In this document: one piece after another, positions 6,990-18,400 of the stretch | Layout: each line of letters begins with the position of its first letter | How positions within the stretch are numbered: the first letter of the stretch is position 1 | IMG/VR virus record: IMGVR_UViG_3300030107_004720 | Location: 1-31,930 of that record | DNA: 31,930 nucleotides | Strand: one strand, 5' to 3' | From: a virus | The notes under the pieces: model-generated | The model's input: the letters and a program-made list of their open reading frames with translations, nothing else | What the model was told of the DNA's origin: nothing | The model's database searches: none | Made by a program: the position numbers and the translations under genes

Positions 6990-9900
6990 ATGCCGGAAAT
7001 TAAACACCATTTTGCTAATGGTAGAATGAACAAGGATTTAGATGAAAGACTTGTTAAAAATGGAGAATATAGAGACGCTTGGAATGTACAGGTATCTACT
7101 TCAGAAGATTCTGATGTTGGTACTATACAAGGTGTAGTTGGTAATTCTTTAGTGAACATTACCAATCATGTGGGTTCACAAATAATACAATCAAACGATG
7201 TGTGTGTTGGATCTATTTCTGATGAAAAAAATGATTCTTTATACTGGTTTGTTGCTAGTAATCCTCTTGCTTCTGGACTTTCTTTACCTATTGGTTTTGG
7301 TGTTGAAACATATAGGGATTTAATATTAAAATACGACACAAGAACAAACACTACCACCCCCGTACTTGTTGATAGATATGCAACAATATTAGAAAACGCC
7401 GCGATTGACACTACTACTAATAGTCTTTTCGTTCAATTAAACACTTTGGGTGTAATAACAGTTACAGCAAGTACAAACATCTCCTCCTTATATCCAGGTT
7501 TATATTTAAGTTATCCAACCCCAGGTTTACCAGGCACAAATTTATTTGGTAATCAATCAATACAAATACAAAATATAGTTGGTAATACAATAGTATTGTC
7601 TAGTACAATAACACAAGTATATAACGGTGCGGCACTCACGGTTAATGATTTAGGTAATAATGATAATTTAACATTTTGGGGTGATCCAAATGGAGAGCGT
7701 GTTTTAAATTTTGGTTTATCAACACCAGGACCTTTACAACATCAAAGCATTACAGGTATAAATATAGTTGATGATTTATTATTCTGGACAGACAATAAAA
7801 CTGAACCTAAAAAAATAAGTATACCACGTAGTACACAAGGAACACATCCTAATGCTAGAACACATACTAACTACTCGGCTCCTGGAATATTTATACAACC
7901 AGGACAAGTATTACCTATTCAAGAAAAACATATAACATTAATAAAACGCCCACCATTAGAACCACCGACTGCAAACCCTGAGGCAATTGTACTACCAACA
8001 GCTACTGGATATACATTAAGTTTTGCTGTTAATTCTCAAAATCAAAGCTTAGGTAATAGAGATGTTGGAGATACTGTTATTTTAAACAATTTAATACCTA
8101 ATAACAATGGCGTGTTTCAAATAGGTAGCACATTGGCTTTTGTGTTAACATCTAGTGGATTAACGCCTCCTAATAATTATAATGTTCTTTTAGAAATAAT
8201 ATCTAATCATGGAGAAGAACACCCTACCTTAGGACCAGTTGGTTATGACACTTGGACGGCTAAAATAATATATATAGATGGAGGTTTAAACACGGCTGGT
8301 AATAGTTATGAAATTAGCGCTGTATCTCAAGAGTTAAGCGCAAATAAATTTAGATTTCCTAGATTTGCTCTTAGATATAGATATGCAGATGGTGAGTATT
8401 CTACCTTTTCACCTTTTACAGAAGTTGTGTTTATTCCAAGTAAGTTTGATTATTTACCGACTAAAGGTTATAATTTAGGAATGGAAAATACTATTCAATC
8501 TATTAAAATAAGTGATATTTTTACTGAAAACACACCTATTGATGTTAGTGAGATAGATATATTATTCAAAGATTCTACTAGTCCATCTATATACATTGTA
8601 GATACTTTAAAAAGAATACAAGATAATTTAAGTTTAACAACAACTTACACTGTTAACGCTGACATGATACATAGTATTTTGCCAGAAAATCAATTATTAA
8701 GACGATTTGATAATGTGCCTAGACAAGCACTAGCACAAGAAGTTATTGGTAATAGGATTGTTTATGGTAATTATTTACAAAATTATGATATTAGTTTTGA
8801 ACCTACGTTAGAAGTGGGTTATGTAGAAAGACAATCTATAAATGATTTTGTAGCGGCACCATCTGTAAAAAGTTTACGTAAATATACCTTAGGTATGAGT
8901 TTTGTTGATTTTTACGGAAGAGAAACACCTGTATTTAGCGATGAACAAAGCGAAATATTTATACCACAAGATAGATGTGGCACCTCTAATGCTATAACAG
9001 CTAAAAATACATCGGGTTCACCAGCGTGGGCAAAAGGATATAAATTTTATATAAAAGAAACTTCTAGTGAATACTATACTTTAGCTATGGATAATTTATA
9101 TGGTTCAGATGAGGGTGAAAACGTTTGGATATCTTTTCCAAGCGCAGATAGAAATAAGGTTGATGAAGATACTTTCCTAATACTTAAAAAAGAATTTGGA
9201 TCTGATTTACCGGTCTTAGAAGAAAATAGATATAAAATATTAGACATAGACAATGAAGCACCACCTCATATATCTGAAAATATAATAGAATTAGGTACTT
9301 GGGGAGGTGATCCTGGGAATGCTGCACCTTCTCCCCATGGTGGTAATACATCAATCCATCTTTTACTTAATGATTTAGCTAATCTACCTTCGCAAAACGC
9401 AAGAAGTTTTAGAATGGTTCAAAGTAGTGGTACTGATGGTTGGGATGATGGTGCAATTTCACTTCAAGGTTCTCTTGGATCTAGTTTTGATCCAACGTTT
9501 TATGTTAGATTTACAAAGCAAACATCTGTAGGAGCTGATATATACTCTGATTATTATCGAGTATCAACGTTTCAAGGTGATACTGCTAATTATATTATTA
9601 ATTTAGAAAAACAAATTAAAGAAAGTTGGATGTTAGCCGATCCACTTGGTAGCAGCGCATTAAACGCTTTAGAACCAACTTTAAATATTGAATTTAGCAC
9701 TGCTGTTGAAAGAAAAAAAGATCAATTTGAAGGTAGATTTTTTGTTAAAATACTAAAAGATAGTATTATTCTTGATAAATTTAATTTTACATCAGCTGGT
9801 TTAGCCACAGGTCTTATTCAAGACAATTTAGTGGCTGCTAGAACGTTTTTCTATTTAGCAGATGGTAGCGCTGATCTCAGTAATGGTGGTACAAATACAA

Positions 9901-12900
9901 CTGGAAATCCTTCTTCTGATTTAGTGACTGAATGGAAAAATAATATACAGTTTAATACTAGCGCTCCAACTTCAGGATGGTTTATAGATCAAGCTTTTTA
10001 TGGAGATACTGTTAATAAAAATATGTCTTCTTCTAAGTACGATGCTGGACCTGGTCGGGAATATACAGGTACAACTGGTTATAATAAAGGTATATATACT
10101 GAAAATGGTAAAACTTACATGGATTTATCATTTTCTGGCGTTGGACCTACAGAATCTATAGCATCAGATTCCCAAAAAGTAGCAGATGCTGGTTATGCGC
10201 TTTGTAGTGTGTCAGCCACACATATACAGAGGTACGGGGCAGTATCAACCCAACATCCAGACAAAAGATGGGCCGTTGGATCAAACGCAAACCCAGCAAA
10301 CGTTGGTGAATCAGATTTTGTTAGTCAACTTAAAGATAATACTAAATTTAAATTTACGCAAGATCCTGGTCAAGAATTATACACAATAGTTGGAACTCCA
10401 GAGGTATTTTATCATGACAATTATTATAACGGTGCTGACATATATAATTATACACATAATAACTTGACACCAAGTATAAACGGCGTCTCAATAAATCCAT
10501 GGAGTGGTATGCTTTTGTGGGCATATTCTAATAATTTATGTGATGTTAGTACTGGACCATTTGCACTTGGTGGAGCAGCTTTAGGTGTTTATAACACTTT
10601 TGATGGTTGGATAAATTTTTTAGATGATATTGGTAATCCAGCTAACAGAAGAACAAGATATAAAATACAATTAGACAAAGACCCTAGACAATCCCAATGG
10701 AACCCTCTTGTTCAAGTAGATAGTTCTACAAACTCTGGAGTTATTGAAATTATTGAACAAGAATCATTAAATCTTACAGAAAGATTTGAAGCTATTAACC
10801 CAGCTGTCTGGGAGACAGAGCCAAAAACAAAAGAAGGTTTAGATGTTTACTACGAGGCCTCTCCAGTTTTACCTACAAAATGGAATTTTGGACAAACAGG
10901 TGGTGATTATTTAAATCAAGATTATAACCCGTTTTTATTCGCACCAGTTGGTTCTGTAGTCACTGGGAGCACAACGGGTCATATTCCTAGTGGCACAACA
11001 GTTGTTAACTGGAAATACGATGTTGTTGAGTTATCAAATGCAGTTTTTCCTCTTGGTATTGTACCTTCAACTAGTTTTCAGTTAATATTTGAACATCCTA
11101 GCGGGATAGTAACAAGCGGTTCTGTTTTTGGTACGGTTGCTCCTTTTACTTCTGGTGGAAATTCTTTATTTGTAAAAATGAATTCTACGCCAGGTAGTAC
11201 TAGTGTACAATTAAGCTGGCATAATAGCTATGCTTTTGGTAATGGTGTTGAATCTAATAGAATTAGAGATAGTTTTAATCAACCAACAATAAATAACGGT
11301 GTTAAAGCATCTACGACTTTAGATGAGAAATACGAACCTAATAGACGTAAAAATGGATTAATATATTCTGGTATATATAACTCTACAACAAATACAAACA
11401 ATTTAAATCAGTTTATAACCGCTGAAAATATAACTAAAGATATAAATCCTACATATGGTAGTATCCAAAAACTACACGCTAGAGATACTGATTTAATAAC
11501 TTTATGTGAAGATAAAGTTTTAAAAATATTAGCTAGTAAAGACGCTTTGTTTAACGCCGATGGAAACCCTCAACTAACATCAACTAAAAAAGTTTTAGGT
11601 CAAGTTATACCTTTTGTTGGTGATTATGGTATATCTAAAAATCCAGAGTCATTTGCTCAAGAGTCTTATAGAAGTTATTTTACAGATAAACAAAGAGGAG
11701 TTGTTATGAGATTATCTAAAGATGGATTGACACCTATATCTGAACATGGTATGAGAGATTGGTTTCAAGATAATCTTAAAAACTCTTTATATTGTATTGG
11801 TAGTTATGATGATAAAAAACAAGAATATAATATAACTTTAAAAAGCGGAACTTTAGGAAGCGGTACGTTTGCTGATTGGGATAGTACTCTTACTGATGCT
11901 GTTACATTAAGTTTTAGTGAAAAATCAAAAGGTTGGGTTAGTTTTAAATCCTTTATTTTTGAAAATGGAATTAGTTGTTCTGGTGAATATTATACCATTA
12001 AAAACGGTGAAGTATGGAAACAACATAGTAAAAAGCATACTGATAATAGTGATTGGTATAATAATTTTTATAACGCAATAGCTCCAACTACTTTTGATGT
12101 AATACTTAACGATAATCCTGGTATTATTAAAAACTTCCACACGCTTAATTATGAAGGTAGTCAATCAAAAATAGATCAATTTGTAACTGGTACAAGTGGT
12201 GGTAATACTTACGATGATGGTGAATATTATAATTTAAGCGATAAAGCAGGTTGGTATGTAAACTCAATAATAACAGATGAAAATAAATCTACAGAAGATC
12301 GCGCGGCTTTAAATGAATTCATAGAAAAAGAAGGTAAATGGTTCAATTATCTTAAAGGAGAACCAATGAATCTAAGTAATCTAGATCCAAATAAATTTCC
12401 TATTCAAGGTATAGCTAGGGTTGATACAACAGCTATGACAACTGTATCGGGATGTACAAACCAACAAGCTATGAACTATAACGCGTCTGCAAATGTAGAT
12501 GATGGAAGCTGTAATCCACATGTGTTAGGTTGTACAGATAGTAGCCCAGGTCCAAACCCATTTGTAATATCAACTAGATTTCTTCCGACATCTCTCCAAA
12601 GAATAGGTGATTCCACAACTGTTCCTATGCCTCAAAACATGATGGCAATTACAAATAACCCTGTAACTCCAATAGCGCCTACCGTGAATTTCCTTAATTT
12701 ATATGGTTCGACGTTACTTCCTACACCGGGAACTAGTTATAACTTGTGTGATACGTACACGTCTCCTCATTATAATGATAACGACAGCCTTGAATTACAT
12801 GGTTCTTATACCGCTGGGTTAATGGGTAATCAAGCTATGTATGATTTGCAATACCCTCCTGGTAGTCAAACAAATGTTTTTGGGGCCAATTACACTTTAC

Positions 12901-15431
12901 CATTTACTTGGGGTACTTCACAATACTGTAGTAACCCTGGTATTCCATTAACCTTTACACAGGGTAATATAGCGCCACCACCAGCTCCATGTACAGCTGG
13001 ATACGCTGCTCTTAATTATAATCCATGCGCAACTAAAGATGATGGTAGTTGTACATATACTGGTTGTACAAATAGTTTGGCTATAAATTATGATCCAAAT
13101 GCATCAATAGATGATAGTAGTTGTGTTCTACCTGTTTATGGTTGTACGCTTGGTGCTGCTTTTAATTATGATCCTTTAGCTACTGTAGCTTGTGATGATC
13201 AATTTATAGGTTGTACATCAACGTCATCTCCAGCGTGTACTGGTGTTTACCCAACAAACCCTTCAACAGAAAACGGTTGTTGTAACTATAGCAATGTTGG
13301 ATGTATGGACTCTACAGCGTGTAATTATTGCCCAACTTGTAATGTTGCTGGTACGTGTGATTATAGTTGTTATGGTTGTACAAACCCGTTAGCGTGTGAT
13401 TATGATCCAACAGCTACTATAGACGATGGTAGTTGCACAATGTGTACTTATGGTTGTATGATAGAAACAGCCACTAATTATGCTGGACCCGTTAACAACG
13501 CTGGTACTGCTGACACACCTTGTGATGGAAACGTGCCTGGTTGTTTCCCACCAAACTGTACTGGACCAGGTAATAATGAATGTTGTGCTGGTGTTCAAGG
13601 CCCAATGGGTTGTACTGATGATGGTACTTTAGGTTTGCAGTCTAATATGTCTATGAATGCTTGGTGGGGAGGTTCAAATCCTAATACTGGTCCTAGTCCT
13701 GGTGGTTATACTACATTTGACTACCAAGCTTACACGGGTCTCCAAAACTATCCTGGTGACAATACAACCGGATGTCTACCACCTTGTGCGGCGTTAAACT
13801 ACCAAGTTGGAGTTGCTCATAGTGATGATGATGGTAGTTGTCAGTATAGAGATGGCTGCATGGTTCAAGTAGCTAATAATTATTCAGCTTTGTCAACACA
13901 TGATTGTAGTGGTACTTTAAATGGTCCTGATGATAGTTGTTGTGATTATCCAACTATAGGTTGTACAGCTGATTCTAGTGATAGCATGTATAGTTCTACA
14001 ACAGCTGGTACAACACAACCTACAAATACTGATTATGCTAACACCATGATATCTGGTTTCGCGGCTTGTAATTATAATTCATCAGCTACACTAGATGATG
14101 GATCATGTGAATGGAATAGCTGTTTAGGATGTCAAGATAATACATCTGGTTATAACCCAGATATACAAGGAAATAATAGTCTTGGTTCTGCCTGCGGGAC
14201 TTTAAGTTTAACAGGTAATACAGCTTGTTCTAATGATGGTTTTTTATGGACCAACGCTTTTCCTAATCATTGTCCTTATGTTAACGGAGTGGGATCAGCG
14301 TGTTGGTTAGGTTGGAATCCTCAAAATCCAAATTATTCTACACCAAGTGGGTACATGGCAACAAATTACAATCCAGCAAATAATATAATACCTAGTAATG
14401 GTTTATGTCAATACAACACAGGTTGTGCAGATAGCGGTAGCATTCCAAATACACTAAATAATTATACAGATATTAATGGTGTTCAACAAACATATGTAAA
14501 TAATTCAGCCGCAAACAATGGTGGTAACGTTACTTGTGGTGGTTTAAACGGTTCTTGTATACAAGGTGTACCAGCTTTAAATTATAATCCATCTGTTTCA
14601 CCAGAAAACGATGATGGTAGTTGTATATACCAAGTTGTTGGTTGTATGGATAATGGTAGTTTAAATCAAACCTGGTGGACAGATAATGGTAATAACTATA
14701 ATTATTCTACTTCAATTGGCCCAACTAACTACCAAGGTATTGCAGCAACAAACGCTGTTACTGGGGCAAATATTGATAATAATTTATGTACTTATCCACT
14801 TACGGGTTGTTTTGATAATACAGGTAATTCATTTGTACTAAGTTATGCTAGTGATTGGTTGTCAACGGGTAATACTACTTCTACAACTTTAGGTACAACT
14901 AGCGCTTACACACCACCAGGAGCAATAAATCACACGCCATCAGTTACTACTAATGCTCCGGGTACTTGGAGCTGGGGTAATACAGCGGCTTGTTGTTATA
15001 ACGCTGGGTGTATTCATCCAACAGCCGTTAATTTTGATGTAGCTGGATTAACGCAATCATCTACAACACCATTTTACACTGTAGATGTTAATAGTAGTGG
15101 TCAAGCTTGTGCTGATTGCGCAGGTACAGAGATTAAATTCTTTTTAACCAATGGGGTTTTAGATTATAACAAGGTAACCGCTCAGGCCGATACAAGTTGC
15201 TGTTGCTTTACAAAAGGATGTATGGACAGTACAGCTTGTAATTATAATCCAAACAACTGTATGGAAGATCCAAATAATCCTTGTGCTTATGATAGATATG
15301 CGTGTACAACAAGTGGTTGTGTTCAAGAGCCATGTGGAACGGTAGCTTCTAATCTAAACTATTCATCAATGTCTGCTTGTCAAACTGCTTGCACAACAAC
15401 AACAGGCCCTGGTACTAGTGGTGGAAATTAA
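6990..15431 (+). CDS. Giant tail muzzle / gp10-like stabilization protein with Cys-rich repeat tail (2813 aa)
   Basis: Residues 8-52 (FANGRMNKDLDERLVKNGEY, then DVGTIQGVVGN) are the hallmark opening of P22-gp10-like stabilization or crAss muzzle-type tail proteins. Residues ~1490-1690 (YGSIQKLHARDTDLI, YFTDKQRGVVMRLSKDG, LSFSEKSKGWVSFKSFIFE) carry the usual beta-propeller-like C-terminal part of that family. Between them is a long beta-rich, Asn/Thr-rich body. From Cys1822 to the end, about 990 residues are a degenerate array of roughly 17-19 Cys-rich units. The clearest read GCTNQQAMNYNASANVDDGS-C, GCTNPLACDYDPTATIDDGS-C and GCMDSTACNYNP. No signal peptide or membrane segment is seen, as expected of a virion protein. 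It starts four bases after the previous stop. The N-terminal body probably forms the distal tail, and the repeats probably project from it. The repeat tail is far longer than I would expect for the family and may have been gained from a host-like source. Confidence 0.72.
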   Translation: MPEIKHHFANGRMNKDLDERLVKNGEYRDAWNVQVSTSEDSDVGTIQGVVGNSLVNITNHVGSQIIQSNDVCVGSISDEKNDSLYWFVASNPLASGLSLPIGFGVETYRDLILKYDTRTNTTTPVLVDRYATILENAAIDTTTNSLFVQLNTLGVITVTASTNISSLYPGLYLSYPTPGLPGTNLFGNQSIQIQNIVGNTIVLSSTITQVYNGAALTVNDLGNNDNLTFWGDPNGERVLNFGLSTPGPLQHQSITGINIVDDLLFWTDNKTEPKKISIPRSTQGTHPNARTHTNYSAPGIFIQPGQVLPIQEKHITLIKRPPLEPPTANPEAIVLPTATGYTLSFAVNSQNQSLGNRDVGDTVILNNLIPNNNGVFQIGSTLAFVLTSSGLTPPNNYNVLLEIISNHGEEHPTLGPVGYDTWTAKIIYIDGGLNTAGNSYEISAVSQELSANKFRFPRFALRYRYADGEYSTFSPFTEVVFIPSKFDYLPTKGYNLGMENTIQSIKISDIFTENTPIDVSEIDILFKDSTSPSIYIVDTLKRIQDNLSLTTTYTVNADMIHSILPENQLLRRFDNVPRQALAQEVIGNRIVYGNYLQNYDISFEPTLEVGYVERQSINDFVAAPSVKSLRKYTLGMSFVDFYGRETPVFSDEQSEIFIPQDRCGTSNAITAKNTSGSPAWAKGYKFYIKETSSEYYTLAMDNLYGSDEGENVWISFPSADRNKVDEDTFLILKKEFGSDLPVLEENRYKILDIDNEAPPHISENIIELGTWGGDPGNAAPSPHGGNTSIHLLLNDLANLPSQNARSFRMVQSSGTDGWDDGAISLQGSLGSSFDPTFYVRFTKQTSVGADIYSDYYRVSTFQGDTANYIINLEKQIKESWMLADPLGSSALNALEPTLNIEFSTAVERKKDQFEGRFFVKILKDSIILDKFNFTSAGLATGLIQDNLVAARTFFYLADGSADLSNGGTNTTGNPSSDLVTEWKNNIQFNTSAPTSGWFIDQAFYGDTVNKNMSSSKYDAGPGREYTGTTGYNKGIYTENGKTYMDLSFSGVGPTESIASDSQKVADAGYALCSVSATHIQRYGAVSTQHPDKRWAVGSNANPANVGESDFVSQLKDNTKFKFTQDPGQELYTIVGTPEVFYHDNYYNGADIYNYTHNNLTPSINGVSINPWSGMLLWAYSNNLCDVSTGPFALGGAALGVYNTFDGWINFLDDIGNPANRRTRYKIQLDKDPRQSQWNPLVQVDSSTNSGVIEIIEQESLNLTERFEAINPAVWETEPKTKEGLDVYYEASPVLPTKWNFGQTGGDYLNQDYNPFLFAPVGSVVTGSTTGHIPSGTTVVNWKYDVVELSNAVFPLGIVPSTSFQLIFEHPSGIVTSGSVFGTVAPFTSGGNSLFVKMNSTPGSTSVQLSWHNSYAFGNGVESNRIRDSFNQPTINNGVKASTTLDEKYEPNRRKNGLIYSGIYNSTTNTNNLNQFITAENITKDINPTYGSIQKLHARDTDLITLCEDKVLKILASKDALFNADGNPQLTSTKKVLGQVIPFVGDYGISKNPESFAQESYRSYFTDKQRGVVMRLSKDGLTPISEHGMRDWFQDNLKNSLYCIGSYDDKKQEYNITLKSGTLGSGTFADWDSTLTDAVTLSFSEKSKGWVSFKSFIFENGISCSGEYYTIKNGEVWKQHSKKHTDNSDWYNNFYNAIAPTTFDVILNDNPGIIKNFHTLNYEGSQSKIDQFVTGTSGGNTYDDGEYYNLSDKAGWYVNSIITDENKSTEDRAALNEFIEKEGKWFNYLKGEPMNLSNLDPNKFPIQGIARVDTTAMTTVSGCTNQQAMNYNASANVDDGSCNPHVLGCTDSSPGPNPFVISTRFLPTSLQRIGDSTTVPMPQNMMAITNNPVTPIAPTVNFLNLYGSTLLPTPGTSYNLCDTYTSPHYNDNDSLELHGSYTAGLMGNQAMYDLQYPPGSQTNVFGANYTLPFTWGTSQYCSNPGIPLTFTQGNIAPPPAPCTAGYAALNYNPCATKDDGSCTYTGCTNSLAINYDPNASIDDSSCVLPVYGCTLGAAFNYDPLATVACDDQFIGCTSTSSPACTGVYPTNPSTENGCCNYSNVGCMDSTACNYCPTCNVAGTCDYSCYGCTNPLACDYDPTATIDDGSCTMCTYGCMIETATNYAGPVNNAGTADTPCDGNVPGCFPPNCTGPGNNECCAGVQGPMGCTDDGTLGLQSNMSMNAWWGGSNPNTGPSPGGYTTFDYQAYTGLQNYPGDNTTGCLPPCAALNYQVGVAHSDDDGSCQYRDGCMVQVANNYSALSTHDCSGTLNGPDDSCCDYPTIGCTADSSDSMYSSTTAGTTQPTNTDYANTMISGFAACNYNSSATLDDGSCEWNSCLGCQDNTSGYNPDIQGNNSLGSACGTLSLTGNTACSNDGFLWTNAFPNHCPYVNGVGSACWLGWNPQNPNYSTPSGYMATNYNPANNIIPSNGLCQYNTGCADSGSIPNTLNNYTDINGVQQTYVNNSAANNGGNVTCGGLNGSCIQGVPALNYNPSVSPENDDGSCIYQVVGCMDNGSLNQTWWTDNGNNYNYSTSIGPTNYQGIAATNAVTGANIDNNLCTYPLTGCFDNTGNSFVLSYASDWLSTGNTTSTTLGTTSAYTPPGAINHTPSVTTNAPGTWSWGNTAACCYNAGCIHPTAVNFDVAGLTQSSTTPFYTVDVNSSGQACADCAGTEIKFFLTNGVLDYNKVTAQADTSCCCFTKGCMDSTACNYNPNNCMEDPNNPCAYDRYACTTSGCVQEPCGTVASNLNYSSMSACQTACTTTTGPGTSGGN
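12450..15431 (+). repeat. Array of Cys-rich GC[TM]D...NYNP...DDGSC units within the tail protein
   Basis: Translated in the frame of the 2813-residue protein, this stretch encodes about 17-19 units opening with Gly-Cys-[Thr/Met/Phe/Gln/Ile]-x. Good copies continue with Ala-x-Asn-Tyr-[Asn/Asp]-Pro and end Asp-Asp-Gly-Ser-Cys, 20-30 residues apart. Others hold inserts of 40-100 residues. DNA coding for DDGSC recurs nearly unchanged (e.g. near 13040, 13423, 13828, 14611), giving short dispersed direct repeats that could recombine. The motif is known to me from secreted and surface proteins of Bacteroidota. Confidence 0.85.
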
Positions 15432-15458
15432 AAATATAATAATAATAAATAATAACAA

Positions 15459-18400
15459 ATGCCATATAATATAGGAGATATAGGACCAGCTGGTGGAATT
15501 ATTTTCGCAACACCAAATAGTCCTGGTAATCCAACACAATATTATTTTGAAGCGGCTAAAGAAGATATATTAGCATCTACAACAGAACCGCCAAATTCAA
15601 ATACTTTGCAAGGTAATAAGTATATTGGGTGTGGTTATACCGCGCCTGGCCCTGTGCCACCGCCTGGTCAAAATCCATCTGTTTTAACTCATGGTGGTGA
15701 GTTTGGATGGTACCAACAAACACTAGCGACAACCACAGGTGTTGGTCAAGGTGCTTTAAATACCCAGCAAATAGTTCAAATGTTAACATATCCGTCTACC
15801 GGTAATCCGTTAATATCTACAAATTCAGTTGCCGCTTGGGATTGTTGGAATTATTCTTCACAAGGCCCTGGGGGTTCTTTTAACGATTGGTTTCTTGGTT
15901 CTTTAGATGAAATGTTATTAATGTTTGAAAATATAGGTCCTGCAGTTAATAATATACCTGGTTTTTTTACAGATGAACCTCTACATCCTTTTGCTTATTG
16001 GATATATTGGACTTCATCTACACCTGGAATGGAATTATCACCAACAACCAATAATACTTTATATACACAAGATTTAGCACACGCTGTTCATTCTAACGCG
16101 CAAAATGTTTACTTAGTTAGTAGATGTCAAACTTATACTGTTAGGCCGATAAGGAGATTTGTTGAAGATGTTTCTGGCGAACTTTCTGGATGTATGGATG
16201 TTAATGCTTGGAATTATGATCCAACTACAAATCAACCGTGTTCTAACTGTTGTCTTTACGAAGGTTGCCCAGATAACACCGCGTTAAATTATTTAGCTGG
16301 AGCAGACGGTTGTATTGTTCCACCAAATAATTTAATACCAGGCAATGTAGATTGTTGTGATTATCCAATATGTGGTTGTATGGATAATAGCTCCCCAGTT
16401 TCACCAGTTTGGGCAACAACTTTTAATTATAACCCCTTGGCTAATGCTGACTGCAATTGCGATGTTAACGGTAATGATATGAGTTGTTGTACATACTCTG
16501 GTTGTACTTCTATTACTAATCCTCCGGCATTAAACTACTGTGCCACTTGTACATTAAATTGTGACGGTACACCCTTAGGTACTACCGCTCCTGGGTGGGA
16601 TAGTTGTTGTGAAATAAACGAAGTACCTGGTTGTACTGATTCTAGCACTAATTCTTTAGGTGCTCCTTGGGCACAAAATTATAATGCTAACGCTACCCAT
16701 GATTGTAACGTGCAGGCTATAGGTACACTTAACCCTGGTTGGAATAGTTGTTGTACTTATATACATGGGTGCACAGATATGCTAGCAGTTAATTACGACC
16801 CGTTAGCTTATATAGACGATGGTAGTTGTGACTATATAAATGGATGTCCAGACTCAACGGCCTCAAATTATTGTGCAACATGTATAGATGATTGTGTTAG
16901 TAATAATATTAATCAACCAAATTACTGGTCTTTAGTTAACGCTGGTAGTATGCCTGGTTGGGATTCATGCTGTAGATATGGATCGGGTATAGAATATAAT
17001 TATAGAGATGGGAATGCAGGTTATCCAAGGCCAAATCATGTTAAGAATTATCCATTAGCGGTTCCAGGTTTAGCTGGATCAGCTAGGATTGATGGCACAG
17101 GTAGTGGGTTTAATTCAACGTTTGGACCTCAAGGAGCATTTAGTCCGTATCAAAGTTCGAGCAACCCGTCTCTTAGTAGGTCGGGGTTAATTGGATTAGG
17201 TATATTTGTTATAAAAATAGCAAGTAAAGACGCTATGGGTAATAGTTTTCTTCCAACTGACTGGATAGATGATCCTAATAATCCTGTGGGTTATACTTTT
17301 ACGATGTATAATATGGATAAGACTCTGATAGGTAAGTGGAAATATGACAAGTTGATTCAAGCTAGATGGTCTCATTCAGGTAGTTCTGCCGCTCAAATAA
17401 CTAATAATAATGATAACCAAAACATGCAGACCAAATCAAGTTGTACAGCTGGAAGTGTTCCTGGTGGTTGCGCTAATTATAGTCCTGGAAGTTACACAGC
17501 TCAATTAAACTGTGGTTCACCATTAATGGATCCAAATAACTTTAGTAGTATTAGTCAAGTTACAGAGGGTCAAAACACATTTGGAAATGATTATGCTAGG
17601 TTTATAACTTTAAAATTTGCAATGCAAAACGGTGGCATGCCAATACATTTGGCTGGTGATTATGAATTTGCTTATTATGGAGACCATGGAAAATACCACC
17701 ATCTTGGTGCTCCAACTATGTTTGGAGCTCAAGGTCCTGGTGTAATCTCTAGTTGGAATGGTGGGTCAAACCCAGATGTATACACAACTTCAACTGGTAA
17801 ACAAATAGCTTGCGCAGGAGCAACGCTTCAAGAGTTTTTTTATCAAAGAAACAAAAGAACTGCATCTGGCGCATATATAAAACTAGAAGGACCACCAACA
17901 CAAAATCCAAATTATCAATTTGCTGACATAAATGGAAACAATACAGATTTAACACACCTTCAATCAGTGTGCGATGAAACACACGGACAATGGTTAAAAC
18001 ATTCTCCAGGTTGTGGTCACCAAGGACCAAATACCTCTCCATTATCTCCAAGTCCTCCTAGTACAATTAACGCAAATGGTAATTGGCAATTACTCCAAAC
18101 AGATGGTGTTGGTGGACCTACCTCAACTGGTGTTCCAGGAGGTGTTCAAAATGAAATAGCTAAACATGGTACCACTGGTACCGTTGAGGCAGGCATGGGT
18201 CTTCCAGCTGGAAACGCACTAGGCACGCCTAATTTGTACCCTGTTTGGACTATACCTCCTGCACATTACAGTCATTTACCAACAACCGCTCTTCACGCTT
18301 GGTATGCTCAAATACCACCAACTAGTAGTAATTTAACGTTATACCAAAACTATTTAGATGGTTGGACTGGTGGGTGTGCAACAACAGATCAAAATTTAGG

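Noticed and set aside
10186-10389. 67-codon open frame on the plus strand in another frame
   Set aside because: It is embedded in the middle of the tail protein gene with repetitive Gln/Thr composition and no independent start context.
12450-15431. Tailspike or peptidase enzyme in the repeat region
   Set aside because: No catalytic motif is visible; the region is only Cys-rich repeats with Gly/Asn-rich inserts.
12450-16980. Regular short DNA repeats as a possible CRISPR array
   Set aside because: Repeat spacing is irregular, the frame is open throughout, and the repetition is explained by protein-level Cys-rich units.
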